The position numbers were made by a program, and so were the translations under genes. Positions 15,643 to 23,960 of a stretch of 64,000 nt of DNA are shown piece after piece. The notes below the pieces were generated by a model. It worked only from the letters and a program-made list of their open reading frames with translations. It made no database searches and had not been told where the DNA came from. The stretch is from Sporosarcina sp. ACRSM (GTDB lineage: Bacteria; Bacillota; Bacilli; Bacillales_A; Planococcaceae), in contig NZ_JAKRNU010000003.1 of the NCBI RefSeq assembly GCF_022346545.1, positions 248,001-312,000 on the forward strand. Reading direction: 5' to 3'. Every line of letters starts with the position of its first letter. Position 1 is the first letter of the stretch.

Positions 15643-16524
15643 TTACGAGCCTACAAAATCGCCGCCATCGACGTGGATTGTCTGACCTGTGATGTAAGTG
15701 GAATCTCCTGAAGCTAGGAATACATAAGCAGGAGCATTTTCGGCGGGTTGACCGCGGCGTTGCACAGGTGTGTCTGCTCCGTGCTGGGCCACTTTTTGTG
15801 CATCGAATGTCGCTGGGATGAGCGGTGTCCAGATGGGACCGGGTGCGACGGCGTTAACGCGGATTCCTTTTGGCGCGAGGTTCAGTGCGAGTGAACGGGT
15901 GAATGAAGTGATCGCTCCTTTGGTCGCCGAATAATCGATCAGCCCTGCTGAACCGTTATAGGCCGTGACGGAAGAGGTGTTGATGATGGTATCCCCTTTG
16001 GTCATATGGGCCAATGCCGCTTTCGACAAGTAGAATAGTCCGAAGAAATTCGTTTCGAATGTTTCGCGCAGTTGATCGGCTGAGATTGCGGAAATATCAT
16101 TTTGCGGAAACTGCTTACCGGCATTGTTGACAAGAATGTTCAAGCTGCCTAATTCATCGATGACTTCGTCAATCAGTTGCTCGCAATGTTCTTCTTCGCT
16201 AATATCGATCCGAATTTTTAACGCTTTTCCACCATATCCCTCAATAAGCTGTACGGTTTTGGCGGCGTCTGCGTCTTCTTTTTCATCGAGATAGGCGATG
16301 GCGACGTTGGCACCTTCTTTGGCAAAGGCGACCGCGACGGCACGTCCAATTCCACTATCCCCGCCTGTAATCAAAGCGTTTTTCCCTTTCAATTTACCTG
16401 ATCCTTTATAATTTTTATCGTCATAGATCGGCTCGGGTTGCATTTCCGATTCGATACCGGGTTGCTCGTTCTGTGTTTGCGGGGGCACTTTGTTGTTGAT
16501 TTTTTCAAATTGATCTTGTGACAA
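15643..16524 (-). CDS. SDR family oxidoreductase (long N-terminal form)
   Basis: The 293-residue short-chain dehydrogenase has the NAD(P) motif ALITGGDSGIGRA (near residue 50), NNAGKQ, the Ser of NTSSVTAYN and the catalytic YxxxK as DYSATKGA. The first ~45 residues are a hydrophilic tail with PPQTQNEQPGIESEMQPEP. This tail is typical of the Bacillus YhdF/YhxC and general-stress-protein subgroup and sets it apart from ordinary 250-residue SDRs. TTG at 16524 has AAGGAGG 7 nt upstream. The substrate is unknown; a stress-related role is inferred from the subgroup only. Confidence 0.88.
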   Translation of the reverse strand: MSQDQFEKINNKVPPQTQNEQPGIESEMQPEPIYDDKNYKGSGKLKGKNALITGGDSGIGRAVAVAFAKEGANVAIAYLDEKEDADAAKTVQLIEGYGGKALKIRIDISEEEHCEQLIDEVIDELGSLNILVNNAGKQFPQNDISAISADQLRETFETNFFGLFYLSKAALAHMTKGDTIINTSSVTAYNGSAGLIDYSATKGAITSFTRSLALNLAPKGIRVNAVAPGPIWTPLIPATFDAQKVAQHGADTPVQRRGQPAENAPAYVFLASGDSTYITGQTIHVDGGDFVGS

Positions 16525-16803
16525 AATAATTCCTCCTTCAATTGATCTCTAAAAGAACTATTCCCCGAATCGATTTCAATAAACAATTTGCAGCTTGCCG
16601 AAGTGTCGAACGGCACATATCCGTTTGATTTTTATGAACAAAATGATTTTAAAGAATTTTACCCTTTTAATAAAAGAAGGCTTATAAAATAGTTGACATT
16701 CTGATAACATAGAGAGGGCTATTATACATAATTAAGATATTAATTGATTACAAAATAGTTAGTAGACGTCAGCAATAAATATCAAGGGGAAGAAGGAGAA
16801 AAA

Positions 16804-17517
16804 ATGGAATTTGCTACTTTATTGGGAATCACAATTTCATCAGCAGCAATGATTGCTTTGCTGAAGATTATTGCGATTGATATCGTTCTATCTGGTGATA
16901 ATGCGATCGTCATCGCGATGGCGACTCGTAATTTACCAACAGAACTGCGAAACAAAGCAATTTTATGGGGAACAGGTGGGGCTGTTGCGCTACGTATCCT
17001 ATTTGCAATCATCATCGTTTGGTTACTGAAAATTCCTTTTGTCAATTTGATCGGGGGATTGCTTCTTTTATGGATCGCTTATAAAGTGCTTGTCGGCGGT
17101 GAAGAGGATGCGAATATCTCTGCACACGCTGGCTTGAAGGCTGCAATTGGGACAATCATTTTAGCCGATGTGGTGATGAGTCTGGATAATGTTATTGCAG
17201 TTGCAGGTGCGGCAGATGGCCATATTATTATGATTGCAGTCGGTATTGCGATCAGTATTCCGATTATGATTTTCGGTTCGAAATTTATCGTCAAAGCGAT
17301 GGATAAATATAGCTGGATCGGTTATATCGGATCAGGGATTCTTGCTTGGACGGCAGGCGAGATGATTCTTAAGGACAAGCAAGTAGTTGCGTTCTTAGAC
17401 ATCCAAAGTGGAGTTGTTACATATTTGATCGTTGCTGCTTTAACAGCTCTTGTATTGGGCTTAGGTTATTTAGCAAATAAAAAAGTTGCAACGAGAGAAG
17501 TGAATCAAGCCGGTTGA
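16804..17517 (+). CDS. TerC/YjbE family integral membrane protein
   Basis: The 237-residue protein has about seven hydrophobic segments and the TerC family pattern. Both halves carry the paired acidic motif: IDIVLSGDNAIVIAMA near residue 25 and ADVVMSLDNVIAVAGAA near residue 123. Members are implicated in Mn2+ export and metal loading of secreted proteins (YceF, YkoY and YjbE in B. subtilis). Some relatives are controlled by the yybP-ykoY Mn riboswitch, but no such aptamer was recognised in the 279-nt upstream gap. ATG at 16804 follows AAGAAGGAG. Confidence 0.88.
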   Translation: MEFATLLGITISSAAMIALLKIIAIDIVLSGDNAIVIAMATRNLPTELRNKAILWGTGGAVALRILFAIIIVWLLKIPFVNLIGGLLLLWIAYKVLVGGEEDANISAHAGLKAAIGTIILADVVMSLDNVIAVAGAADGHIIMIAVGIAISIPIMIFGSKFIVKAMDKYSWIGYIGSGILAWTAGEMILKDKQVVAFLDIQSGVVTYLIVAALTALVLGLGYLANKKVATREVNQAG

Positions 17518-17520
17518 TGG

Positions 17521-17573
17521 AAAGGCTGTTCAGAAAGTCAGTTTAAACTGATTTTCTGGACAGCCTTTTTTTT
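17521..17573. terminator. Long-stem terminator between the TerC gene and the DeoR regulator
   Basis: An almost perfect stem of about 22 bp (AAAGGCTG...CAGCCTTT) with an AAC loop is followed by eight T. It lies between convergent genes. Confidence 0.9.
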
Positions 17574-18333
17574 ACGATTCTGCAATGATTAAAGTTGTAT
17601 TTGTATTTTTGAATGGATCAGCGATTTCCTTTGGAAGGTGATCTGTCACGATGTAGTCAATTTTTTCAAGAGGGGCAATCCCGATGGTGACATTTTTATC
17701 GAACTTCGTACTATCAGCGGCCACATATACTTCTTTTGATAATTCGATCATTTTTTTTCGGGTGATGGCTTCTTCCAAGTTGTAGTCGGAGATCCCTTTT
17801 TCAACAGTGATGCCACTGGCGCAGATAAATGCTTTCAGTATATTTAATTCATCAAAATTAAATAAGAATTCAAAGGCGGTTACAGATTGTTCATTCTTTC
17901 TTATTTTTCCTCCGATAATAAACAATTCAACGTCACTTGTGAGCAATTCATTTACTACGGGAATGGAATTGGTTACAACAGTGAGATTTTTTTTGCTTTT
18001 AATATATTTTGCGATTTGGTAGGTTGTTGAGCCGCTATCCAAATAAATGCAATCGCCGTCATGAATAGATTCACTGCATTTTTGTGCAATCCGTTCTTTT
18101 TCCTTTAGCCGACTGATCATACGTAGATCAATGGTGGACTCCCCGAAATTCGATTCAACCGATTTAATGCCTCCGTAAATTTTTTCGATTTTCCCTTCCG
18201 AAGCAAGTTGATTGATATCTCTCCGTAATGTTTCGACAGAAATATTCAGTTCTTTGGCCAGCTCGGCTATTTTAAGGACTTTTTTTATCATCAGTAAATC
18301 AAGAATCTTCTTTTGTCTCTCCAGTGGAAACAT
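17572..18333 (-). CDS. DeoR family regulator of the aminoethylphosphonate operon
   Basis: The 253-residue product has the DeoR N-terminal helix-turn-helix (RQKKILDLL, then ELAKELNISVETLRRDINQLASEGKIEKIYGG) and a C-terminal DeoRC sensor with the phosphosugar-like isomerase signatures YLDSGSTTYQIAKYI and VAADSTKFDKN. It lies divergently from the phosphonate transport and degradation genes, the usual place of a local repressor. A phosphorylated intermediate as effector is inferred. ATG at 18333 follows AGGTG. Confidence 0.85.
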   Translation of the reverse strand: MFPLERQKKILDLLMIKKVLKIAELAKELNISVETLRRDINQLASEGKIEKIYGGIKSVESNFGESTIDLRMISRLKEKERIAQKCSESIHDGDCIYLDSGSTTYQIAKYIKSKKNLTVVTNSIPVVNELLTSDVELFIIGGKIRKNEQSVTAFEFLFNFDELNILKAFICASGITVEKGISDYNLEEAITRKKMIELSKEVYVAADSTKFDKNVTIGIAPLEKIDYIVTDHLPKEIADPFKNTNTTLIIAES

Positions 18334-18550
18334 ATAGACACCTCTCTCTGTGTTTAAGATCGCTTAATTGAAGTGTACGCATTGTTCATTAACTGTTCAA
18401 CAGTCTTGCGTAAAGAGTATGTAAATACTACATAATATGACCACGAGTTAGTAAAGAGTTGTTCATAATTTACAGGATATTTACATAAATCATGATGTGT
18501 ATTTACAATCCCCTTTTATACTAAAGTTGTGTTTCGGGGAGGTGGAACGT
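18334..18550. promoter_or_regulatory. Divergent regulatory region of the AEP operon
   Basis: The gap contains repeated TTGTTCAT words (near 18383 and 18457) and related TGTTCAAC, plus dyads built on GTAAATAC/GTATTTAC-type words (18420-18510). They are candidate DeoR operators for both directions. No consensus promoter could be assigned with confidence. Confidence 0.45.
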
Positions 18551-19303
18551 TTGCTGCAATTACAAAACATCGGCAAACAATTTGATCAAAAAGTTGTTTT
18601 GGATGGGATTCATCTGGACATTCAGGCAGGGGAGATTGTTTCTCTATTAGGTCCGAGCGGGAGTGGGAAAACAACATTATTGAATATTATTTTAGGGTTA
18701 ACGAAGATGGACAGCGGCAAAATCATTTTTAATGGCGAGGATTTGACGAATGTTCCCATGAAGCGCCGCGGGTTTAATATTGTTTTTCAGGATTACGCGT
18801 TATTCCCGCATTTAAATGCGTACGACAATATCGTCTATGGATTAAGAAACAAGAAGGGGACTGTGACAGAGAAGGAACTTCAGGATTACATTGAATTCTT
18901 AGGATTGCAGCCCCATTTAACAAAGAAAATTGGAGAATTGTCAGGTGGTCAGAAACAGCGGGTCGCGCTTGCGCGTACATTGGTCACGAAGCCGAAACTA
19001 TTATTATTGGATGAGCCATTGAGCGCATTGGACGGTGTCATTAAAGAATCCATTAAACAACGCATTCAATCGATTGCCAAAGAATTTAAACTGACAACGA
19101 TTATTGTGACGCACGACCCCGAAGAGGCGCTGACATTGTCGGATAAAATTTTAATCATCAATGAAGGATCGATTGCTCAATTTGGCACACCGCATGAAAT
19201 CATCAACGAGCCAAGCAATGATTTTGTGAAGGAATTTATTTTGAAGCAATTACAGATCAAGAGACAAAATATCTATCACTTATTTGGTGACAAAAATGCC
19301 TAA
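18551..19303 (+). CDS. ABC importer ATP-binding protein (AEP transport)
   Basis: The 250-residue ATPase has Walker A LLGPSGSGKTT, Q-loop VFQDYALFPH, signature LSGGQKQR, Walker B LLLLDEPLSALD and H-loop IIVTHDPEEA. It belongs to the iron/putrescine/phosphonate (FbpC/PotA/PhnT-like) group of importer ATPases. TTG at 18551 has GGGGAGG 8 nt upstream; longer frames start before that site. It is the first gene of a run that ends with PhnW and PhnX, so 2-aminoethylphosphonate is the likely cargo. Confidence 0.85.
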   Translation: MLQLQNIGKQFDQKVVLDGIHLDIQAGEIVSLLGPSGSGKTTLLNIILGLTKMDSGKIIFNGEDLTNVPMKRRGFNIVFQDYALFPHLNAYDNIVYGLRNKKGTVTEKELQDYIEFLGLQPHLTKKIGELSGGQKQRVALARTLVTKPKLLLLDEPLSALDGVIKESIKQRIQSIAKEFKLTTIIVTHDPEEALTLSDKILIINEGSIAQFGTPHEIINEPSNDFVKEFILKQLQIKRQNIYHLFGDKNA

Positions 19304-20915
19304 TGTCAAACCGGCAATGCGGGCCATTTATATTCCGATCTTATTATTCTTTGCAGCTTTTCTAGTTGTGCCGCTCGGCGTGTTGTTTGTCCGTTCATTT
19401 GAAACGGGGGAGGGATTCAATCTCTCGAATTATGTGGCAGTCCTGTCAAATGGGGAGCTGATGATGTCCATCGGCAACAGTATTAAAATCTCGGGTCTTG
19501 CGGCTGTTATTACGACTGTTTTAGCCTTTACCTTGGCCTACGCCGTCAATTGCACAAGAATATACCGACCTTTAAAAGCGGCGATTAAAATAGGGATTCT
19601 GCTTCCGATGCTTCTTCCTACGATTACGTATGGATTTGCGATTATCTATTCTTTCGGTAATCAAGGATTACTTACAAAAATCATCGGACGCAACCTGTTT
19701 GAGATTTACGGATTTAACGGGTTACTGATCGGCTATGTCATCTATACAGTACCAGCGGCGTTTCTGCTCATACATAACTCGTTCAAGTATATCGATAAAA
19801 AATTCATCGTTGTTTCCAAGTTGATGGGAGATGGCATCCTAAGGAGTTTTAGCAATACCATTATTCGTCCATTAGTGGGAACTTTAGGTGGGGCCTTTGT
19901 TCTGTCCTTCATCTTGAGTTTTACGGATTTCGGCATACCGGCTTCCATCGGAGGGACGTATACGGTCGTAGCGACGCAGTTGTATCAAGTCATGCTCGGT
20001 TCCATCCCGAATTTTAATCATGGCGCTGTCATTGCGGTTCTGATGTTGCTGCCGGCAGTATTTGGTGTGTTGTTATTGAACTATCTCGAGAAATTGAATT
20101 TCCACTATGACAAGTTTACCGAAATGGAGCCCATGCAACATAAAGGAAGAGATATTAGCTTTGGGATGATTTCGACGGTGATTGTAACGGGCATGCTTTC
20201 CGTTTTTGCGGTGATGTTTATTGCGCCATTTCTCAACAGTTTCCCATACGATCTATCGTTTACGCTGCAACATTTTGTGGACACATTCCAATCGAGTGAT
20301 TTAACGACGGTTTATAAAAACTCATTGTTCGTGGCATTATTGACAGCCGTATTCGGTACGTGCATCGCGTTTTGTTCGGCGGTTTTAAATGTCCGGACAG
20401 GTATAAAAGGGAAATCGTCAATGGACATCACATCCATGATGACGAATACAGTGCCCGGCATGGTGTTAGGTCTATCGTATTTACTATTTTTCAATGGCAG
20501 TAGTTTAAAAGGGACATTTCTTATTCTTGTGCTTTGTAACATTGTCCATTATTTCACAACACCTTATTTAATGGCGAAAAACGCTTTAGCGAAGATGAAC
20601 CCGTCTTGGGAAACGACTGGCGAGTTATTGGGCGATAGCTGGATCAAAACCGTTTACCGGGTCATCCTTCCCAACGCAGCGGCGACCGTAGTGGAAATGT
20701 TCAGCTACTATTTTATCAATGCAATGGTCACCATCAGCGGCATCATCTTTTTAGTGACAGCGCAAACGTCATTAGTCGCGAGTAAGATTAAAGAGCTGCA
20801 ACATTTTGCTAAATTCAATGAAATATTCATCTTATCCATCTTGATTTTCATAACAAATTTAGCTGTAAAATTGCTTGCTGATTATTATCAAAAAAGGAAA
20901 CTTAAACATCTATGA
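19296..20915 (+). CDS. ABC importer permease with two fused membrane domains (AEP transport)
   Basis: The product is about 539 residues, with some 12 membrane helices forming two successive importer permease domains. EAA-like cytoplasmic loops occur in each half (near KLMGDGILRSFSNTIIRPL and GELLGDSWIKTVYRVILPN). Phosphonate systems often have two separate permease genes, whereas one fused permease is the FbpB/ThiP style. ATG at 19296 overlaps the end of the ATPase gene; a GTG at 19287 is also possible. It probably works with the adjacent ATPase and binding protein to import AEP. Confidence 0.85.
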   Translation: MPNVKPAMRAIYIPILLFFAAFLVVPLGVLFVRSFETGEGFNLSNYVAVLSNGELMMSIGNSIKISGLAAVITTVLAFTLAYAVNCTRIYRPLKAAIKIGILLPMLLPTITYGFAIIYSFGNQGLLTKIIGRNLFEIYGFNGLLIGYVIYTVPAAFLLIHNSFKYIDKKFIVVSKLMGDGILRSFSNTIIRPLVGTLGGAFVLSFILSFTDFGIPASIGGTYTVVATQLYQVMLGSIPNFNHGAVIAVLMLLPAVFGVLLLNYLEKLNFHYDKFTEMEPMQHKGRDISFGMISTVIVTGMLSVFAVMFIAPFLNSFPYDLSFTLQHFVDTFQSSDLTTVYKNSLFVALLTAVFGTCIAFCSAVLNVRTGIKGKSSMDITSMMTNTVPGMVLGLSYLLFFNGSSLKGTFLILVLCNIVHYFTTPYLMAKNALAKMNPSWETTGELLGDSWIKTVYRVILPNAAATVVEMFSYYFINAMVTISGIIFLVTAQTSLVASKIKELQHFAKFNEIFILSILIFITNLAVKLLADYYQKRKLKHL

Positions 20916-20928
20916 GGAGGTTGTTTTT

Positions 20929-21915
20929 GTGAAAAAGATGAAGGGGATTTTACTGTCGTTAGTCATTCTAAGCTTACTGGCTATCGTAGCAGGCTGTAGT
21001 AGCGGCAAAGCCGCCGGAGGGGAAATTATCATTTATACGAATGGAGATGAAGCAGCGTCTGAAGCGATGAAGCGTGCATTGGATGGGGCGGGGTACGAAG
21101 GGCAATATGTGCTTCAATCAGTAGGTACTTCGGAATTAGGCGGAAAACTGCTGGCTGAGGGCGATCACATCGAGGCTGATCTCGTAACGATGAGTTCGTA
21201 TTTCATCGAAAGTGCGCAGCAGCAACATAAGATGTTCAAAGATTTAACATTTAGTACAACGGCATTAGATGAGTATCCAGCGTATTATACACCGGTTTTG
21301 GCCAATACAGGTGCCATTTTTGTCAATACAGAAGTGCTGAAGCAAAAAGAATTGCCAATACCCACATCGATTAAAGATTTAGCAAAACCGGAATTTCAAG
21401 GGCTGGTGTCCATTCCAAATATTATGGATTCCTCAACGGGCTGGTTGTTGATCCAAGCGATCATTAGCCAATACGGAGAAGAAGAGGGACAAACGATTTT
21501 GCAAGCATTAGTTGCCAATAGTGGTCCGCATGTTGAAAGTTCAGGTTCAGGTCCGATTAAGAAAGTGCAAGCGGGAGAAGTGGCTGCCGGTTTCGGATTG
21601 CGTTATCAAGCCGTGATGGCGAAAGAAAACGGCTTGCCAATTGACTTTATCGATCCGATAGAGGGCAATTTTTCACTGACAGAATCAGTGGCTGTTGTCA
21701 AAAAAGATGAAGCAACAACGACATTAGCAATGGAAATGGCAGAAGTCATCATTCAAGATGCCCGAAAAGAGTTGCTCACACATTATCCGGTCGCACTCTA
21801 TGAAGGAGAAACGGTGACCGATGTGAACAAACCAGCACATTCCATGAAATTTGAACAACCGTTAACGGTGGAGTTGTTACAACAACATCAGGAATTTTTC
21901 AAATCTGCTAAATAA
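20929..21915 (+). CDS. Solute-binding lipoprotein of the AEP ABC importer
   Basis: The 328-residue product has a signal peptide with lipobox LLAIVAGC (near residue 22) and an extracellular solute-binding fold of the iron/phosphonate type (IIIYTNGDEA, YTPVLANTGAIFVNTEVL, GSGPIKKVQAGEVAAGFG). It should be anchored by lipid outside the membrane and hand its ligand to the two-domain permease. GTG at 20929 follows GAGGAGG. The position directly before phnW points to 2-aminoethylphosphonate. Confidence 0.87.
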   Translation: MKKMKGILLSLVILSLLAIVAGCSSGKAAGGEIIIYTNGDEAASEAMKRALDGAGYEGQYVLQSVGTSELGGKLLAEGDHIEADLVTMSSYFIESAQQQHKMFKDLTFSTTALDEYPAYYTPVLANTGAIFVNTEVLKQKELPIPTSIKDLAKPEFQGLVSIPNIMDSSTGWLLIQAIISQYGEEEGQTILQALVANSGPHVESSGSGPIKKVQAGEVAAGFGLRYQAVMAKENGLPIDFIDPIEGNFSLTESVAVVKKDEATTTLAMEMAEVIIQDARKELLTHYPVALYEGETVTDVNKPAHSMKFEQPLTVELLQQHQEFFKSAK

Positions 21916-21933
21916 AATGAGGAGTGGAAGCAA

Positions 21934-23028
21934 ATGAATACTTATAAATTATTGACACCAGGTCCATTGACAACGACAAAAACGGTGAAAGAGGAAATGC
22001 TTTTAGACCGTTGTACATGGGATCAAGAGTATAAAGACATCACGCAAAAAATCAGAACGCAATTGCTTGAATTCGCATCCGCTCCACAAGAGTTATACAC
22101 GACGGTGCTCATGCAAGGAAGTGGTACATTCGTTGTGGAGTCTGTGCTGACAACGGCAATTGGTGAACAAGATAAGGTGTTAATTGTCACGAATGGCGCG
22201 TATGGGGAACGGATTGTGAAGATGGCTCAATATATTGGACTAGATTATGTTGAATACGGCGTGGCTTACAATGAGTACCCAGAGGAAAAGGATATTAGAC
22301 GCATTTTAGAAGAAGATCAGCGGATTACGCATATTGTAATGGTACATTGTGAAACCACGACAGGGATTTTGAATCCGCTTGATATGATTTCGAAGCTGGT
22401 GAAGGAATTTGATAAGACGTTGATCATTGATGCGATGAGCAGCTTTGGTGGGATCGACATTGATGTGGCTGAGCTAGGGATTGATTATTTGATCAGCAGT
22501 GCCAATAAATGTATTCAAGGAGTTCCGGGGTTTGGCTTTGTCATCGCCAATCTCGAGAAGCTTAAAGCGTGTGAAGGGAATGCGCGCAGTTTGTCACTCG
22601 ATCTATACGACCAATGGAAAGAGATGGACAAGGACGGAAAATGGCGTTACACATCACCGACACATGTAGTGGCTGCATTCGCGAAGGCGATGGAAGAGTT
22701 AGTGGAAGAAGGCGGCATCCCTGCCAGATTTGCACGCTATCAACAGAATAATCACCTGTTGCGAGAGCAACTGGAAAAAGTGGGTATCCATGCTTATATA
22801 TCAGCCGACAAGCAATCGCCGATCATTACAACCTTCCTGTTTCCAAGTGAACAATTCAGCTTTGAACAATTTTATGCCTATGTAAAAGAGCGAGGCTATG
22901 TCATCTATCCAGGCAAGCTGACGGATGTCGATACATTCCGCATCGGCAATATTGGTGAAATCTATGAAGAAGATATCCACGAATTATGCACGATTATCGA
23001 AGAATATATGAAAGTGGTGGTAGCATGA
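21934..23028 (+). CDS. phnW: 2-aminoethylphosphonate-pyruvate aminotransferase
   Basis: The 364-residue protein starts with LLTPGPLTTTKTVKEEML and has DRCTWDQEY, TTTGILNPL, IIDAMSSFGGIDID and the PLP lysine motif SSANKCIQGVPGFGFV (Lys near residue 194), all hallmarks of PhnW. It moves the amino group of AEP to pyruvate, giving phosphonoacetaldehyde and alanine. The phnX start overlaps its stop by 4 nt. ATG at 21934 follows GAGGAGTGG. Confidence 0.93.
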   Translation: MNTYKLLTPGPLTTTKTVKEEMLLDRCTWDQEYKDITQKIRTQLLEFASAPQELYTTVLMQGSGTFVVESVLTTAIGEQDKVLIVTNGAYGERIVKMAQYIGLDYVEYGVAYNEYPEEKDIRRILEEDQRITHIVMVHCETTTGILNPLDMISKLVKEFDKTLIIDAMSSFGGIDIDVAELGIDYLISSANKCIQGVPGFGFVIANLEKLKACEGNARSLSLDLYDQWKEMDKDGKWRYTSPTHVVAAFAKAMEELVEEGGIPARFARYQQNNHLLREQLEKVGIHAYISADKQSPIITTFLFPSEQFSFEQFYAYVKERGYVIYPGKLTDVDTFRIGNIGEIYEEDIHELCTIIEEYMKVVVA

Positions 23029-23846
23029 ATAAAGTAGAAGGCGTTATTTTTGATTGGGCCGGGACAACAGTGGATTTTGGCTGTTTTGCACCTGTTAATG
23101 TATTTGTAGATATCTTTAAAAATGCGGGCATTGACGTCACGATGGAAGAAGCGAGAGGGCCGATGGGCATGCTGAAAATCGACCATATCCGTGCGATGCT
23201 ATCCATGCCAAGAGTTGCTGCATTATGGGAAGAAAAATACGGAAGAGCTTTTAGTGAGCAAGATGTGGACAAGTTGTATGCTGAATTTGAGCCTGCATTG
23301 ATGGCTTCATTAGCTGATTATACTGATCCAATTCCGGGAGTCGTTGAGACAGTCGAAGCCTTACGGAAGCAAGGGTTAAAGATTGGCTCAACAACAGGCT
23401 ATACGGCGACGATGATGGATGTCGTCGTTCCGAATGCCTTGAACAAAGGCTATGGTCCGGACTGTTATGTGACCGCAGATGATACGAATGGTTTGGGTAG
23501 ACCGCATCCGTACATGATTTATCGGAATATGGAGCAGCTTACATTATCCGCTCCGTGGAAAGTCGTCAAAGTGGGCGATACGGTTTCAGATATTCAAGAA
23601 GGCGTGAACGCGGGTGTTTGGTCAGTCGGCGTTGTGATCGGTAGCTCGGAAATGGGCTTAAGCTTGGATGAATATCAGGCTTTGACACAATCCGAGCAAG
23701 AAGCGATCATTGCTAAAACGACAAGTGTTTTTAAGGAAAAGGGCGCGGACTTTACAATCCGAACAATGCGTGAACTTCCAGAGCTGATCGCTACGATCAA
23801 TCAACTTCTATCAGAAGGACACAGACCCCATTCAATAGAACATTGA
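23025..23846 (+). CDS. phnX: Phosphonoacetaldehyde hydrolase
   Basis: The 273-residue HAD-family protein has the nucleophile motif FDWAGTTVDFG, the cap-domain segment MGMLKIDHIRAM whose Lys can form the Schiff base, TGYTATMMD and the metal motif KVGDTVSDIQEG. PhnX cleaves the C-P bond of phosphonoacetaldehyde to acetaldehyde and phosphate, completing the two-step route that begins with PhnW. ATG at 23025 lies inside the phnW stop (ATGA overlap). With the importer genes, the operon lets the cell use AEP as phosphorus, carbon and nitrogen source. Confidence 0.93.
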   Translation: MNKVEGVIFDWAGTTVDFGCFAPVNVFVDIFKNAGIDVTMEEARGPMGMLKIDHIRAMLSMPRVAALWEEKYGRAFSEQDVDKLYAEFEPALMASLADYTDPIPGVVETVEALRKQGLKIGSTTGYTATMMDVVVPNALNKGYGPDCYVTADDTNGLGRPHPYMIYRNMEQLTLSAPWKVVKVGDTVSDIQEGVNAGVWSVGVVIGSSEMGLSLDEYQALTQSEQEAIIAKTTSVFKEKGADFTIRTMRELPELIATINQLLSEGHRPHSIEH

Positions 23847-23960
23847 GTTTGCTAGGAAATAGGGATGGGAACTTTCAGAAATAATTTTCAATTTGTTGTA
23901 ACGAAAATGATCCCACACAGTCTAATCCTATAACTAACAAAATAGAAAGGGTTGGTTATA

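Noticed and set aside
16625-16803. yybP-ykoY (Mn) riboswitch before the TerC-type gene
   Set aside because: The conserved yybP-ykoY blocks are not present in the gap; only an isolated TTGACA without a well-spaced -10 box was seen.
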